Shown: positions 17,037-25,089 of the stretch, piece after piece
Layout: every line of letters starts with the position of its first letter
How positions within the stretch are numbered: position 1 is the stretch's first letter
DNA from: DASUPK01 sp963736685
Lineage (GTDB): Bacteria; Actinomycetota; Thermoleophilia; Solirubrobacterales; 70-9
Length of the DNA stretch: 64,000 nt
NCBI GenBank assembly: GCA_963736685.1
Contig: CAVTPZ010000016.1
Span: forward strand, 95,061 to 159,060
Reading direction: 5' to 3'
Notes under the pieces: generated by a model
Told to the model about the DNA's origin: nothing
Databases searched by the model: none
What the model saw: the letters and a program-made list of their open reading frames with translations, nothing else
Made by a program: the position numbers and the translations under genes

Positions 17037-18851
17037 TCACGATGAGTAGAGCGCCTCGATCTCCTCGGCGTACTTCTCGTCGATGGGCTTGCGCTTCAGC
17101 TTCATCGTCGGGGTCAGCTCATCTGCGCCGGGCTCCCACGGGTCGGGCAGGATCGCGAACTTCTTGATCTGCTCGACGCGGGCCATCTTGGCGTTCGCCG
17201 TGTCGACGGCCTCCTGGATCACCTCGCGCGTCTTCTCCTCCGTGGCGAGCTCCTCCAGCGACTTCCCCTCGAGGCCGTTCTTCGAGGCCCAGACCGGTGC
17301 GAAGTCCGGGTCGAGGACGATCAGGGCCGTGTTGTAGGGCCGTCCGTTGCCGATCGCGACGGCCTGGCCGACGAGCGGGTTCGCGGTCTTCAGGTGCGCC
17401 TCGATGTTGGCCGGCGACATGTTCTTGCCGCCCGCGTTGATGATCAGCTCCTTCTTGCGGTCGACGATCTTGAGATAGCCGTCCTCGTCGATCTCTCCGA
17501 TGTCGCCCGTGCGCAGCCAGCCGTCATCCGTGAACGCCTCGTCGTTCTTCTCGGGCAGCTTGCGGTACCCGGGCATCACGCAGTCCGCCTTGACCAGGAC
17601 CTCGCCGTCGTCGTCGAGCCTGATCTCGATCCCGGGGGTCGGGGGCCCGACGGTGCCGAGCTTGATCCGGTCGGGTGGGTTGATCGTGCCGAGCCCGCAG
17701 GTCTCCGACATCCCCCAGAGCTCGCCGATCGGAATGCCGATGGCGTGGAAGAACTCGAGGACCTCTAGCGGCGTCGGCGCCGCGCCCGCGTTGACGGCGA
17801 TCGCCTCGTCGAGGCCGAGCTGCTTACGCAGCGCCGCGAACATCTGCTCGTCAGCCTGGGCGGCGGCCTCCGCGATCTCCGCAGGCACCTCCTCCCCGGC
17901 CTGCTCGAGACGCACCTTCTGGATGGAGGCATCCAGGCCCTTCTGAGCGGCCTCGCGCTGCGCGTTGGGAAGACCGGCCATCATGGCCTCGAGGCCCGCC
18001 TTGAGCTTCTCGAAGATGCGGGGTACGGCGAAGAACCAGGTCGGCCTCACCTTGGGCAGGAACTCCGCGATGCGGCGCGGGTCCGAGCAGACGGTGACCG
18101 AGACGCCCTTGGTCACCGGCAGGTAGTAGTGGGCGTTTCGCTCGGCTACGTGGGCGGCCGGAAGCCAGGAAATCACCTTGGCGCCGCGCTCCGGGAGGTC
18201 GATCAGCTCGTCCGCGGTCGCGATGGCGAAGAGCAGGTTGCGATGGGTCAGCTGCACGCCCTTCGGGGGTCCGGTCGTGCCGGAGGTGTAGATCAGCGTG
18301 AGGAGGTCGTCGGGCCCGACCTGTTCGACCGACTCGGCGGGGTCGAACTCCGGGTCCATTTCCATCAGCTCGTCGAGGCTGTGGTCGCCCTCGTCGCTGT
18401 CCACGACGATCACGTGCTCGAGGGCGGGGAGCTCATCCCGGATCGCCTTGATCTTGTCGACGAAGGCGGCCTCGGTGATCACGATCGTGCTCTCGGCGTC
18501 TGCGAGGAGGTACTGGATCTGCTCGGGCGCGTAGGTCTGGTAGACCGAGAAGGGCACGGCGCCTAGCGAGACCGCCGCGAGGTCGCAGGGAATGAACTCC
18601 CAGCGGTTGTTGAGCAGGAGCGCGACGGTTTCGCCCTTGCTCAGGCCGAGCTTCGCGAGGCCGCCGGCGATCCTGTGGACCGTGTCCCTCAGCTCGTTCC
18701 AGCTCAGCTCCTGATCGTGCGCCTCGTCGCGGATCGCCATGTCGTCTCCCAGGCGACCCACGACGTCGTAGAACGCCTTGACCAGGTTGTCTGCGGGCAG
18801 CGGGGGCGCTGCCCCGCCGCTCGCGTGACGCTCAGAAGTCGTTACCTCCAC
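17037..18851 (-). CDS. Long-chain fatty-acid--CoA ligase (AMP-binding, FadD15-like)
   Basis: 604 residues, the usual length of the FadD15-type acyl-CoA synthetases. AMP-binding motifs: LLTLIYTSGTTGPPKGVQLT (P-loop-like), NAGAAPTPLEVLEFF, IGELWGMSETCGLGTINPP, WLRTGDIGEIDEDGYLKIVD and RKKELIINAGGKNMSPANIE with the C-terminal catalytic Lys region (PTMKLKRKPIDEKYAEEIEA). It converts a long-chain fatty acid, ATP and CoA to acyl-CoA at the inner face of the membrane. It lies between the rip1-type protease and the deacetylase on one strand; this acyl-CoA ligase is not part of the usual dxr-rip-ispG set. Confidence 0.92.
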   Translation of the reverse strand: MEVTTSERHASGGAAPPLPADNLVKAFYDVVGRLGDDMAIRDEAHDQELSWNELRDTVHRIAGGLAKLGLSKGETVALLLNNRWEFIPCDLAAVSLGAVPFSVYQTYAPEQIQYLLADAESTIVITEAAFVDKIKAIRDELPALEHVIVVDSDEGDHSLDELMEMDPEFDPAESVEQVGPDDLLTLIYTSGTTGPPKGVQLTHRNLLFAIATADELIDLPERGAKVISWLPAAHVAERNAHYYLPVTKGVSVTVCSDPRRIAEFLPKVRPTWFFAVPRIFEKLKAGLEAMMAGLPNAQREAAQKGLDASIQKVRLEQAGEEVPAEIAEAAAQADEQMFAALRKQLGLDEAIAVNAGAAPTPLEVLEFFHAIGIPIGELWGMSETCGLGTINPPDRIKLGTVGPPTPGIEIRLDDDGEVLVKADCVMPGYRKLPEKNDEAFTDDGWLRTGDIGEIDEDGYLKIVDRKKELIINAGGKNMSPANIEAHLKTANPLVGQAVAIGNGRPYNTALIVLDPDFAPVWASKNGLEGKSLEELATEEKTREVIQEAVDTANAKMARVEQIKKFAILPDPWEPGADELTPTMKLKRKPIDEKYAEEIEALYSS

Positions 18852-18899
18852 CGCCGCTCTCCTCTCCTAGGAAGACCTGCGGGAAAAACGCTACACCAG

Positions 18900-20204
18900 C
18901 TAGGAAAGTCTGCCTATGTCGTTGGTCAGACCGATCACGAACAGCATGATCACCAGCAGGAATCCGATCGCGCTCGCGCGCTCGATCACGTAGAACGGCA
19001 CGCGCCGGCCACGGACCTTCTCGACCAGGCTCCAGAAGATGTGCCCACCGTCGAGCGGCAGGAACGGGAAGAGATTGATCACGCCCAGCGAGAGGCTGAT
19101 CAGCGCGAGCACGTAGAGCCCGATGCGCGGGCTGAAGCTCACCGCCTGATTGAGCGCGCTCGAGGCTCCCACGACGCCTGAGAGCTGCTTGCGGTCCTGG
19201 GGGTTGAACAGCTGGGCGAGCTTGGAGATCGTCGTCGAGGTCACGTACCACATGCGGTCGACCGCGAGATGGGCTGCCTCACCGACTGACTGATGCGAGG
19301 TCTGAGTCCCGAAGGTGCCGAAGGCGAATCCCAGCCTGAACTTGCCCTGCACCGTCTCGCCGTTGACGACGTCCTCTGCCTTCGGATCGAAGTAGGTGCG
19401 CGGGTGCACGGTCATCACCTTGCCGTCCCGGACCAGCTTGATGTGGACCCGCCTGTCGCGGATGCATCCCGGACGCGGCGGGTTGGTGCAGCCGTGCCGG
19501 GAGATCAGCTTCGAAAGATGGTTCGCCTTGTAGTTCGCGAAGTGAAGGCGCCGCTTGACCTTGTTGATGTTTTGGATGTCGCCGACTCTGGTCGGCACTC
19601 CGTCGATTGAGACGAAGCGGTCCCCGGGGCGAAGTGCTTTCGCGGCGGGAGTGCCGGCGCTGATCGCATTGCTCGCCGTCGACACGCCGAACCCGACCGG
19701 CTCGCGGGCATCCGTATAGACGACGGTGAGCAGCAGGAACGCGAGGACGATGTTGACCGCCGGCCCCGCGGCGATCACCGCGATTCGCTTCCAGACCGGC
19801 TGGTTGTAGTAGGCCCGCTTGATGACGTCAGGCGAAAGCACCTCCCGTTCGGTCGGGTCCTGGCCGGCGGATTCAACCCGTTCAAGCAGTCCCTCGGGCG
19901 TGTCGCGACCTCGCTCCGCCTCGTCGTCGAGCCCCGCGGTGCCGTAGCCCGATTCCCCCGCCGCGGCTTCCTCGGCCTGCTCGAGCTCCTCGGGGTTCAT
20001 CCCGGTGATCTTCACGAAGCCCCCCAGGGGGATCATCCCGATCCCGTACTCCGTCTCCCCGCGCTTGATGCTGACCAGCTTCGGCGGGAAGAACAGGAAG
20101 AAGCGCTCGACGCGCATGCCGGTCATCTTCGCGACGATGAAGTGGCCGCCCTCGTGCAGGATCACGAGGGCCGAGAAGCCGAGGACGACGAGGACCCAGG
20201 TCAT
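18900..20204 (-). CDS. Site-2 protease, M50 family (RseP/Rip1-like)
   Basis: 434 residues. The zinc motif HEGGH sits in the first membrane helix (VILHEGGHFIVAKMTGM), and the second metal site in NLFPFLPLDGGHIFWSLVEK. A PDZ domain lies between them (ALRPGDRFVSIDGVPTRVGD), preceded by an acidic insertion of about 50 residues (ELEQAEEAAAGESGYGT). Such proteases cut membrane-embedded anti-sigma factors and other single-pass proteins; in mycobacteria Rip1 acts on several anti-sigma factors. Its start overlaps the dxr stop by 4 bases, the standard actinobacterial dxr-rip pair. The two HTH-TM proteins at 1.6-3.6 kb are imaginable substrates, but nothing shows this. Confidence 0.93.
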   Translation of the reverse strand: MTWVLVVLGFSALVILHEGGHFIVAKMTGMRVERFFLFFPPKLVSIKRGETEYGIGMIPLGGFVKITGMNPEELEQAEEAAAGESGYGTAGLDDEAERGRDTPEGLLERVESAGQDPTEREVLSPDVIKRAYYNQPVWKRIAVIAAGPAVNIVLAFLLLTVVYTDAREPVGFGVSTASNAISAGTPAAKALRPGDRFVSIDGVPTRVGDIQNINKVKRRLHFANYKANHLSKLISRHGCTNPPRPGCIRDRRVHIKLVRDGKVMTVHPRTYFDPKAEDVVNGETVQGKFRLGFAFGTFGTQTSHQSVGEAAHLAVDRMWYVTSTTISKLAQLFNPQDRKQLSGVVGASSALNQAVSFSPRIGLYVLALISLSLGVINLFPFLPLDGGHIFWSLVEKVRGRRVPFYVIERASAIGFLLVIMLFVIGLTNDIGRLS

Positions 20205-21346
20205 GCGACCGCCTGGCTCTCGATCAGGCCGCTGGCGTGCTCACGCGCGGCCTCGTCGACCTCGAAAAGGTCCTCGAAGTGCCTCACGGGGCGGCCCGGC
20301 AGGGCCTCCAGCGTCCGCTCGATCACCTCGGGAATGCCGGTGAAGGGGATGCGCCGATCCAGGAACGCCTCGACGGCGACCTCGTCGGCCGCGTTCAGGA
20401 CGCATGGTGCGGTCCCTCCAGCCTCCCCCGCCTGTCGCGCAAGGTGCAGGCAGGCGAAGGTCTCCGTGTCGGGCGCCTCGAAGGTGAGCTGTCCGACGCT
20501 CGCGAGGTCGAGTGTGGGCACGTCCACGTCGGCCCGCTCCGGGTGCTGGAGCGCGTAGGAGATCGGGACCTTCATGTCGGGATAGCCGAGATGCGCGAGC
20601 GAGGCGCCATCGTTCAGGTCGATCAGCGAGTGGACGAGCGACTGCGGGTGGACGACGACGTCGATCTGCTCGTACGGGACGCCGAAGAGATGATGAGCCT
20701 CGATCATCTCGAAGCCCTTGTTCATCAGCGTGGCCGAGTCGATTGTGATCCGACCGCCCATCTCCCAGGTCGGGTGCGCCAGGGCCTCTTCGGCGCTCAC
20801 GCCGGAGAGGTCGGTCCGGCCGCGGAAGGGCCCGCCCGACGCCGTCAGCACCAGGCGCACGACGGTGCCGGGCGGCTCCGCGCCGATCAGCTGGTAGAGC
20901 GCGGAGTGCTCCGAGTCGACGGGAAGGATGCGCGCGCCGGTGGCCTCGGCGAGGGCCATGACCAGCTCACCGCCGATCACGAGGCTCTCCTTGTTGGCGA
21001 GGGCGAGGTCGATTCCCTCGGTGAGGGCGACGATCGTTGGCCCAAGGCCGGCCGCCCCGACGACCGCGTTCAGGACGAGGTCCGGCTTGGTCTCCGCGAT
21101 CAGCTCGCGGATTCCGGTCTCGCCGGCGAGGACGCGGCCCCCCCACGCGGATCCGGCCCGCTCCGCCGACTCGTCGTCGGCCAGCGCCACGACCGGCACG
21201 CCGTGCTCCCGAGCCTGCGCGAGGACGCGCTCCCAGCTCGAGTCGGCCGAGAGCCCGGCGACCTGGAGGTCGTCTGAGGCGCCGATCACCTCGAGCGCCT
21301 GGGTGCCGATCGAGCCCGTCGATCCCAGTATCAGCACTCTTTTCAC
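20201..21346 (-). CDS. dxr: 1-deoxy-D-xylulose 5-phosphate reductoisomerase
   Basis: 381 residues, normal length. NADPH-binding start MKRVLILGSTGSIGTQALEV; substrate/metal site PVDSEHSALYQLIG; LTASGGPFRGRTDLSG; and HPTWEMGGRITIDSATLMNK, GFEMIEAHHLFGVPYEQIDV. It converts DXP to MEP in the cytosol, the first committed step of the non-mevalonate isoprenoid pathway. It is the upstream member of dxr-rip; ispG of the same pathway lies further down the same strand. A terminator of the preceding secreted-protein gene (21390-21415) suggests that dxr has its own promoter in the short gap after it. Confidence 0.97.
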   Translation of the reverse strand: MKRVLILGSTGSIGTQALEVIGASDDLQVAGLSADSSWERVLAQAREHGVPVVALADDESAERAGSAWGGRVLAGETGIRELIAETKPDLVLNAVVGAAGLGPTIVALTEGIDLALANKESLVIGGELVMALAEATGARILPVDSEHSALYQLIGAEPPGTVVRLVLTASGGPFRGRTDLSGVSAEEALAHPTWEMGGRITIDSATLMNKGFEMIEAHHLFGVPYEQIDVVVHPQSLVHSLIDLNDGASLAHLGYPDMKVPISYALQHPERADVDVPTLDLASVGQLTFEAPDTETFACLHLARQAGEAGGTAPCVLNAADEVAVEAFLDRRIPFTGIPEVIERTLEALPGRPVRHFEDLFEVDEAAREHASGLIESQAVA

Positions 21347-21389
21347 GGCCGCCCAGTGTAGGTGTCACCCGAAGCGCGCTCTAAACGAA

Positions 21390-21415
21390 GACGGGAGGCC
21401 CGAAGGCCTCCCGTC
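21390..21415 (-). terminator. Intrinsic terminator after the 21442 gene
   Basis: A perfect 11-base-pair stem (GACGGGAGGCC with GGCCTCCCGTC) around a TTCG loop on the minus strand, followed by TTCGTTTAG. It lies 27 bases after the secreted-protein stop and 44 bases before the dxr start, separating the two units. Confidence 0.75.
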
Positions 21416-21441
21416 CATGAATCTCGCCTACGGGGTTCGAG

Positions 21442-21960
21442 TTATCGAACCTGAACCGCCGAGAGCTCGTACTGCGAGACCTTCAGGTTGCCGGTGGTCT
21501 CGTTGCACGCCAGGGCGATGTTGTGCTTGCCGCCCTGCGCGGTGGTGACGATGTTGATGCCGAACGACTGGATCGCGCCGGCGGTGCGCACCGCCGTCTT
21601 GGTGCCGTTGACCTCTGAGCCGTCGATCTCGACGTGGCACACGCCGTCTGCGACAGAGCCGCCACCGTCGATGGTGCCGTCGACGACCACCAGGTACTTG
21701 CGCGGGAAGCCCGTCGAGCCGTCCACGTCTACCGACGTGCACTTGAGGAACGTCGTGCTGGTCGGGTCGCAGGGCGTCGTGCCTGTCTGTGCGTTGGTCT
21801 TGCCGACGCCGAGAGTCTTCAGGCGGGCGTCCTTGCTGAGGCCTTTGTACTCGACCTTCTTAGCGGTGGCCGCGTATGCGCCCCCTCCAAGTGCCACACA
21901 GAGGGCGATGAATGCGATCACAGTGCCGGCCGAGGGCCGGCGACTGAGCAGCTTCTTCAT
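21442..21960 (-). CDS. Small secreted protein with 'ALGGGAYAA' signal
   Basis: 172 residues from the ATG at 21960, which has AAAGGGAG upstream (the longer reading to 22011 is less likely). The N-terminus MKKLLSRRPSAGTVIAFIAL then CVALGGGAYAATAKK is a signal peptide of a type very common in Thermoleophilia exported proteins. The mature part has Cys residues (PCDPTSTTFLKCTS, VADGVCHVEIDG, IALACNETTG) and a beta-strand pattern. I know no function. It stands alone with its own terminator between dxr and the cyclase gene. Confidence 0.75.
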   Translation of the reverse strand: MKKLLSRRPSAGTVIAFIALCVALGGGAYAATAKKVEYKGLSKDARLKTLGVGKTNAQTGTTPCDPTSTTFLKCTSVDVDGSTGFPRKYLVVVDGTIDGGGSVADGVCHVEIDGSEVNGTKTAVRTAGAIQSFGINIVTTAQGGKHNIALACNETTGNLKVSQYELSAVQVR

Positions 21961-22047
21961 CCAGAACCACTCCCTTTCAGATGTTGTGAGCGTTCGCTGA
22001 CGAAACAGCATGAGGCCGAGAAGTTGCGGCCTTGCGAGGATGCATTC

Positions 22048-22842
22048 ATGGCACGCAGGAGACGCAGGCGCAAGAACGGCGATGCCCCGCTCGATTCCGA
22101 GGGAATCCGCGAGGTCGTCCGCAGGACGGATGCGAACCCGCAGCTGGTCGCGACCGCGCGCTTTCTGCGGCGCCTGATCCCCGGCGGGGAGCCCGAGACC
22201 GCCGAAATGCCCGAGGCGATGCAGCGGCTCGTACAGGAGGTTCAGCCGGAGGGCCCCAGCGCGATGCGGGAGATCGGGAAAGGGGCGCTGCAGGCCTGGC
22301 AGGCGCTCTCAGAGGCTCAGAGGCGCCGTCAGGGCACCGCCGACGTGGCGATCCTGTTCACCGACCTGGTCGGTTTCTCCGACTGGGCCCTCGCGGCGGG
22401 TGACGAGGCCGCCCTCGAGGTCCTGCGGAAGGTCGGCGACGCCGAGCAGAAGGCGATCTCGCACCACAAGGGAGCGATCGTGAAGCGCCTCGGCGACGGC
22501 GCGATGGCTGTCTTCAGCGACTCCGATCAGGCGGTCCGGGCCGCATTGGACGCGCAGCGGGAAATAGAGAAGATCGAGGTCGGGGACTACCGGCCCTCCC
22601 AGCGCGCGGGCGTGCACCGCGGAACGCCCCGCAAGGTGAAGGGCGACTTCCTGGGCGTGGACGTCAACATCGCCGCCCGCGTCGGCGACTGCGCCAAGGG
22701 TGGCGAGGTGCTGATCTCGGAGCCCGTCCGCGAAGAGCTCGACGGCCGGCGCTTCAAGTTCGGCCGCGCTCGCGAGCTGGCCGCCCCGGGTGCCCCCGCC
22801 GACCTCACCGTCTGCTCCGTGAAGTCGCGGCGAAGTCTCTGA
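22048..22842 (+). CDS. Class III adenylate cyclase catalytic domain protein
   Basis: 265 residues from the ATG at 22048. After a basic start (MARRRRRRKNG) and a helical segment, residues 97-260 form a class III nucleotide cyclase domain: VAILFTDLVGFSDWALAAGD (first metal Asp, D106), GAIVKRLGDGAMAVF (Lys of purine selectivity and second metal Asp, D150), and GDFLGVDVNIAARVGDCAKG (Asp of purine selectivity; Asn and Arg transition-state residues). The Lys/Asp pair points to ATP rather than GTP. There is no membrane segment or sensor domain, so it is probably cytosolic and regulated through its N-terminus or a partner. The XRE regulator gene follows on the same strand. Confidence 0.88.
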   Translation: MARRRRRRKNGDAPLDSEGIREVVRRTDANPQLVATARFLRRLIPGGEPETAEMPEAMQRLVQEVQPEGPSAMREIGKGALQAWQALSEAQRRRQGTADVAILFTDLVGFSDWALAAGDEAALEVLRKVGDAEQKAISHHKGAIVKRLGDGAMAVFSDSDQAVRAALDAQREIEKIEVGDYRPSQRAGVHRGTPRKVKGDFLGVDVNIAARVGDCAKGGEVLISEPVREELDGRRFKFGRARELAAPGAPADLTVCSVKSRRSL

Positions 22843-22846
22843 GCGC

Positions 22847-22862
22847 TACCTCCCAGGTAATG
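22847..22862. promoter_or_regulatory. Candidate operator copy 1 (TACCTCCCAGGTAAT)
   Basis: ACCT(CCC)AGGT palindrome with flanks TACCTCCCAGGTAATG, just upstream of the XRE gene. A nearly identical element lies at 23672-23687. A TAAGGT at 22884-22889 could be the -10 of the XRE promoter, putting the operator over its -35 region and making the mRNA nearly leaderless. Confidence 0.5.
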
Positions 22863-22896
22863 GTTCCGCCGCGGCGCGCCCAATAAGGTCAGCCCG

Positions 22897-23688
22897 ATGA
22901 CCCCGGCCGCGACCAGGTCAGGCGCGGGTGAGCTGCTGCGCGAGTGGCGAAACCGGCGCCGGATGAGCCAGCTCGATCTCGCCCTGGAGGCGAATGTCTC
23001 CGCGCGGCACCTCAGCTTCCTCGAGACCGGTCGCTCGAGGCCAAGCCGGGAGATGGTCCTGACGCTGTCGGAGCACCTCCAGGTGCCACTCAGGGAGCAG
23101 AACGCCCTGCTCATCGCGGCCGGCTACGCCCCCGTGTACGCGGAGACGCCCCTCGACACCGATGAGATGAGCTCTGTCCGTCACGCGCTCGACGCGATCC
23201 TCGCCGGCCACGAGCCGTATCCCGCGGTGATCGTTGACCGCGAGTGGGAGATCGTCGCCTCCAACGGCCCGGCCGGGATGCTCCTGGAGGGTGTCTCTGA
23301 GGAACTGCTCTCCCCGCCTGCGAACGCCCTGCGGATCACCCTCCATCCGGAGGGGATGGCCCCGCGCATCCTCAACTTCGGGGAATGGAGCGGCCATCTT
23401 CTGACCCGCCTGCATCGCCAGGCGCTCCTCTCGCAGGACCCGGCACTCGCCGAGCTCGAGCGTGAGCTGCTCGGCTATCCCGGCGTGGAGGCATCCTCGG
23501 GTCTCGCAGAGCCCGAGGAGATGCTCTTCGTCCCCCTCCGCCTGCGGTTGCCGAATGAGGTGGTGCTTTCCCTGTTCAGCACGGTGGCGACCTTCGGGAC
23601 GCCTCTCGACATCACTCTCGAGGAGCTCTCGATCGAGTCGTTCTTCCCGGCCGACGAGGAGACCAAGGACTACCTCCGAGGTAATTGA
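22897..23688 (+). CDS. XRE-family regulator with MmyB-like ligand domain
   Basis: 263 residues. Residues 9-63 are an XRE HTH: ELLREWRNRRRMSQLDLALE, NVSARHLSFLETGRSRPSRE, MVLTLSEHLQVPLREQNALL. The rest is the MmyB-type C-terminal domain: PYPAVIVDREWEIVASNGPA, ALRITLHPEGMAPRILNFGE, WSGHLLTRLHRQALLSQDPA, LRLPNEVVLSLFSTVATFGT and TLEELSIESFFPADEET. In known examples this PAS-like domain binds a fatty acid. Family members usually regulate a neighbouring gene; here that would be the NTF2-like gene downstream. Two copies of a near-identical palindrome, one before and one at the end of this gene, are candidate operators. Confidence 0.9.
   Translation: MTPAATRSGAGELLREWRNRRRMSQLDLALEANVSARHLSFLETGRSRPSREMVLTLSEHLQVPLREQNALLIAAGYAPVYAETPLDTDEMSSVRHALDAILAGHEPYPAVIVDREWEIVASNGPAGMLLEGVSEELLSPPANALRITLHPEGMAPRILNFGEWSGHLLTRLHRQALLSQDPALAELERELLGYPGVEASSGLAEPEEMLFVPLRLRLPNEVVLSLFSTVATFGTPLDITLEELSIESFFPADEETKDYLRGN
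23672..23687. promoter_or_regulatory. Candidate operator copy 2 (TACCTCCGAGGTAATT)
   Basis: ACCT(CCG)AGGT palindrome with flanks TACCTCCGAGGTAATT, inside the last codons of the XRE gene and 53 bases before the NTF2-like gene. It matches copy 1 at 14 of 15 core bases. Confidence 0.45.
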
Positions 23689-23739
23689 GGGGCCGCGCCC
23701 CGGATGGCACCGTGGCCTCCCAAGCGAAAGGAGCCACGA

Positions 23740-24165
23740 ATGACCGAGCAGACCGCGACCATCGAGAACGAGCGACAGGGCTTCACCGCCGAGACCTTCG
23801 CCCAGTTCTGGGCGAAGCCGGACCTCTCCACGCCCTCCGACGAGCTCCACGAGGACGTGATCGGCTACTGGCCGGGCAGCGACGAACCGGTGCGGGGCCG
23901 TGACGAGTACGTCGGGGCGCTCCAGGAGCTGCTCGCTCGCGTTCCCGACCTGACCCTCCAGGTGCTCGAGTCGGCCGACAACGGCGAGTACCTGTTCATC
24001 CGCTGGGTGGCGCACGCCACCGGCGCGGCCGGGCGCATCGAGCACACAGGCGTCGACCGGATCAAGGTGATCGACGGGAAGGTCGTCGAGAACCGGATCT
24101 TCTTCGACCGCGCCGAGTTCGAGCGCAAGCTCGGAGTGTCGCTCGATCTGGAGGAGGCGGCCTAG
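23740..24165 (+). CDS. NTF2-like / SnoaL-like protein
   Basis: 141 residues from the ATG at 23740, which has GAAAGGAG upstream. It shows the NTF2 pattern: ETFAQFWAKPDLSTPSDELH, EDVIGYWPGSDEPVRGRDEY, VGALQELLARVPDLTLQVLE, then HTGVDRIKVIDGKVVENRIF. Such proteins often act as small-molecule isomerases or hydrolases, but no catalytic residues can be assigned. It lies downstream of the XRE/MmyB regulator with a candidate operator in between, so control by that regulator is likely (inference). Confidence 0.8.
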   Translation: MTEQTATIENERQGFTAETFAQFWAKPDLSTPSDELHEDVIGYWPGSDEPVRGRDEYVGALQELLARVPDLTLQVLESADNGEYLFIRWVAHATGAAGRIEHTGVDRIKVIDGKVVENRIFFDRAEFERKLGVSLDLEEAA

Positions 24166-24168
24166 GCC

Positions 24169-25089
24169 TCAGTAGACGAAGGCGACCGAGAGGTAGTACC
24201 CGACGACCACGGTGAAGAGCACGGCGTCGAGGCGGTCGATCAGGCCTCCGTGGGGGCCGAAGAGGCGGCCGGTGTCCTTGACGCCGAGGTCGCGCTTGAT
24301 CAGGGATGCGAACAGATCCCCGACCGGTGCGATCACGCCGATCGCCATGCCCATCAGCAGCGCGTCGATGCCCGGCAGCCAGTCCTGGTAGAGGCCGGCG
24401 AACCAGAAGCCCAGGGTCGACCCGACGAAGCCACCGATCAGTCCCTCCAGCGTCTTGTTGGGCGAGATGCGCGGCGTGATCTTCCGCGACCCGAAGAGCC
24501 GCCCAGCCGCGTAGGCGGCGGTGTCGCCGAGGAAGGTCGCAACGAGGACGTCGATCAGGAGGGCGCCGCCGTGGAGCGGCAGGTCGCGCAGCAGGACGGC
24601 GTGCGAGAAGCCGATCCCCATCCAGGCGACGCCGAGGATCGTGAACGCAATCGAGATCGTGATCGCCTCATGGGAGCGGCGGGCGGCGGCAAAGGCGTAG
24701 GTCAGCGGGAAGATCGCCGCGAAGACGAGCAGGATCTGGAATGCGGTGCCGTAGTGCGCGGCGATCACCATTCCGCCGGCCACCGCGTAGGCGGGCAGCA
24801 TGATCGGCTGTTCAGGCTCGGCCATCCGGAAGAACTCGCGCAGGCCGAGGATGGCGAGCACGACCAGCGCGACCGTGAACAGCAGGCCGCCGGCGCCGAC
24901 GATCGCGATCGCGAAGATGATCCACGGAATCGCGACCACGACCCGCGCGGTCGTCTCCGACATCTTGGGGACGAAACGGCCGAATCGCCCCCCCCGATGC
25001 TCCTCGGATCCCTCCTCGTCAACCCGTCGCACGACGATCTCCGGCTCGAGCGGCTCCTCGTCGGGGAAGGGCTCGAGGTCCTCGATCAT
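24169..25089 (-). CDS. cdsA: Phosphatidate cytidylyltransferase (CDP-DAG synthase)
   Basis: 306 residues from an ATG that overlaps the uppS stop (ATGA). An acidic cytosolic N-terminus (MIEDLEPFPDEEPLEPEIVV) is followed by about eight membrane helices. The family signature is complete near the C-terminus: SRKITPRISPNKTLEGLIGG, then PVGDLFASLIKRDLGVKDTG and LFGPHGGLIDRLDAVLFT. It makes CDP-diacylglycerol from phosphatidate and CTP, the precursor used by the CDP-alcohol phosphatidyltransferase at 7.3 kb. It is part of the rpsB-to-cdsA series; the dxr gene, normally next, is separated here by the 21.4-24.2 kb insert. Confidence 0.95.
   Translation of the reverse strand: MIEDLEPFPDEEPLEPEIVVRRVDEEGSEEHRGGRFGRFVPKMSETTARVVVAIPWIIFAIAIVGAGGLLFTVALVVLAILGLREFFRMAEPEQPIMLPAYAVAGGMVIAAHYGTAFQILLVFAAIFPLTYAFAAARRSHEAITISIAFTILGVAWMGIGFSHAVLLRDLPLHGGALLIDVLVATFLGDTAAYAAGRLFGSRKITPRISPNKTLEGLIGGFVGSTLGFWFAGLYQDWLPGIDALLMGMAIGVIAPVGDLFASLIKRDLGVKDTGRLFGPHGGLIDRLDAVLFTVVVGYYLSVAFVY

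Noticed and set aside
20237..21277. Plus-strand open frame opposite dxr
   Set aside because: Shadow of dxr, with no recognisable motif and Arg/Gly-rich composition.
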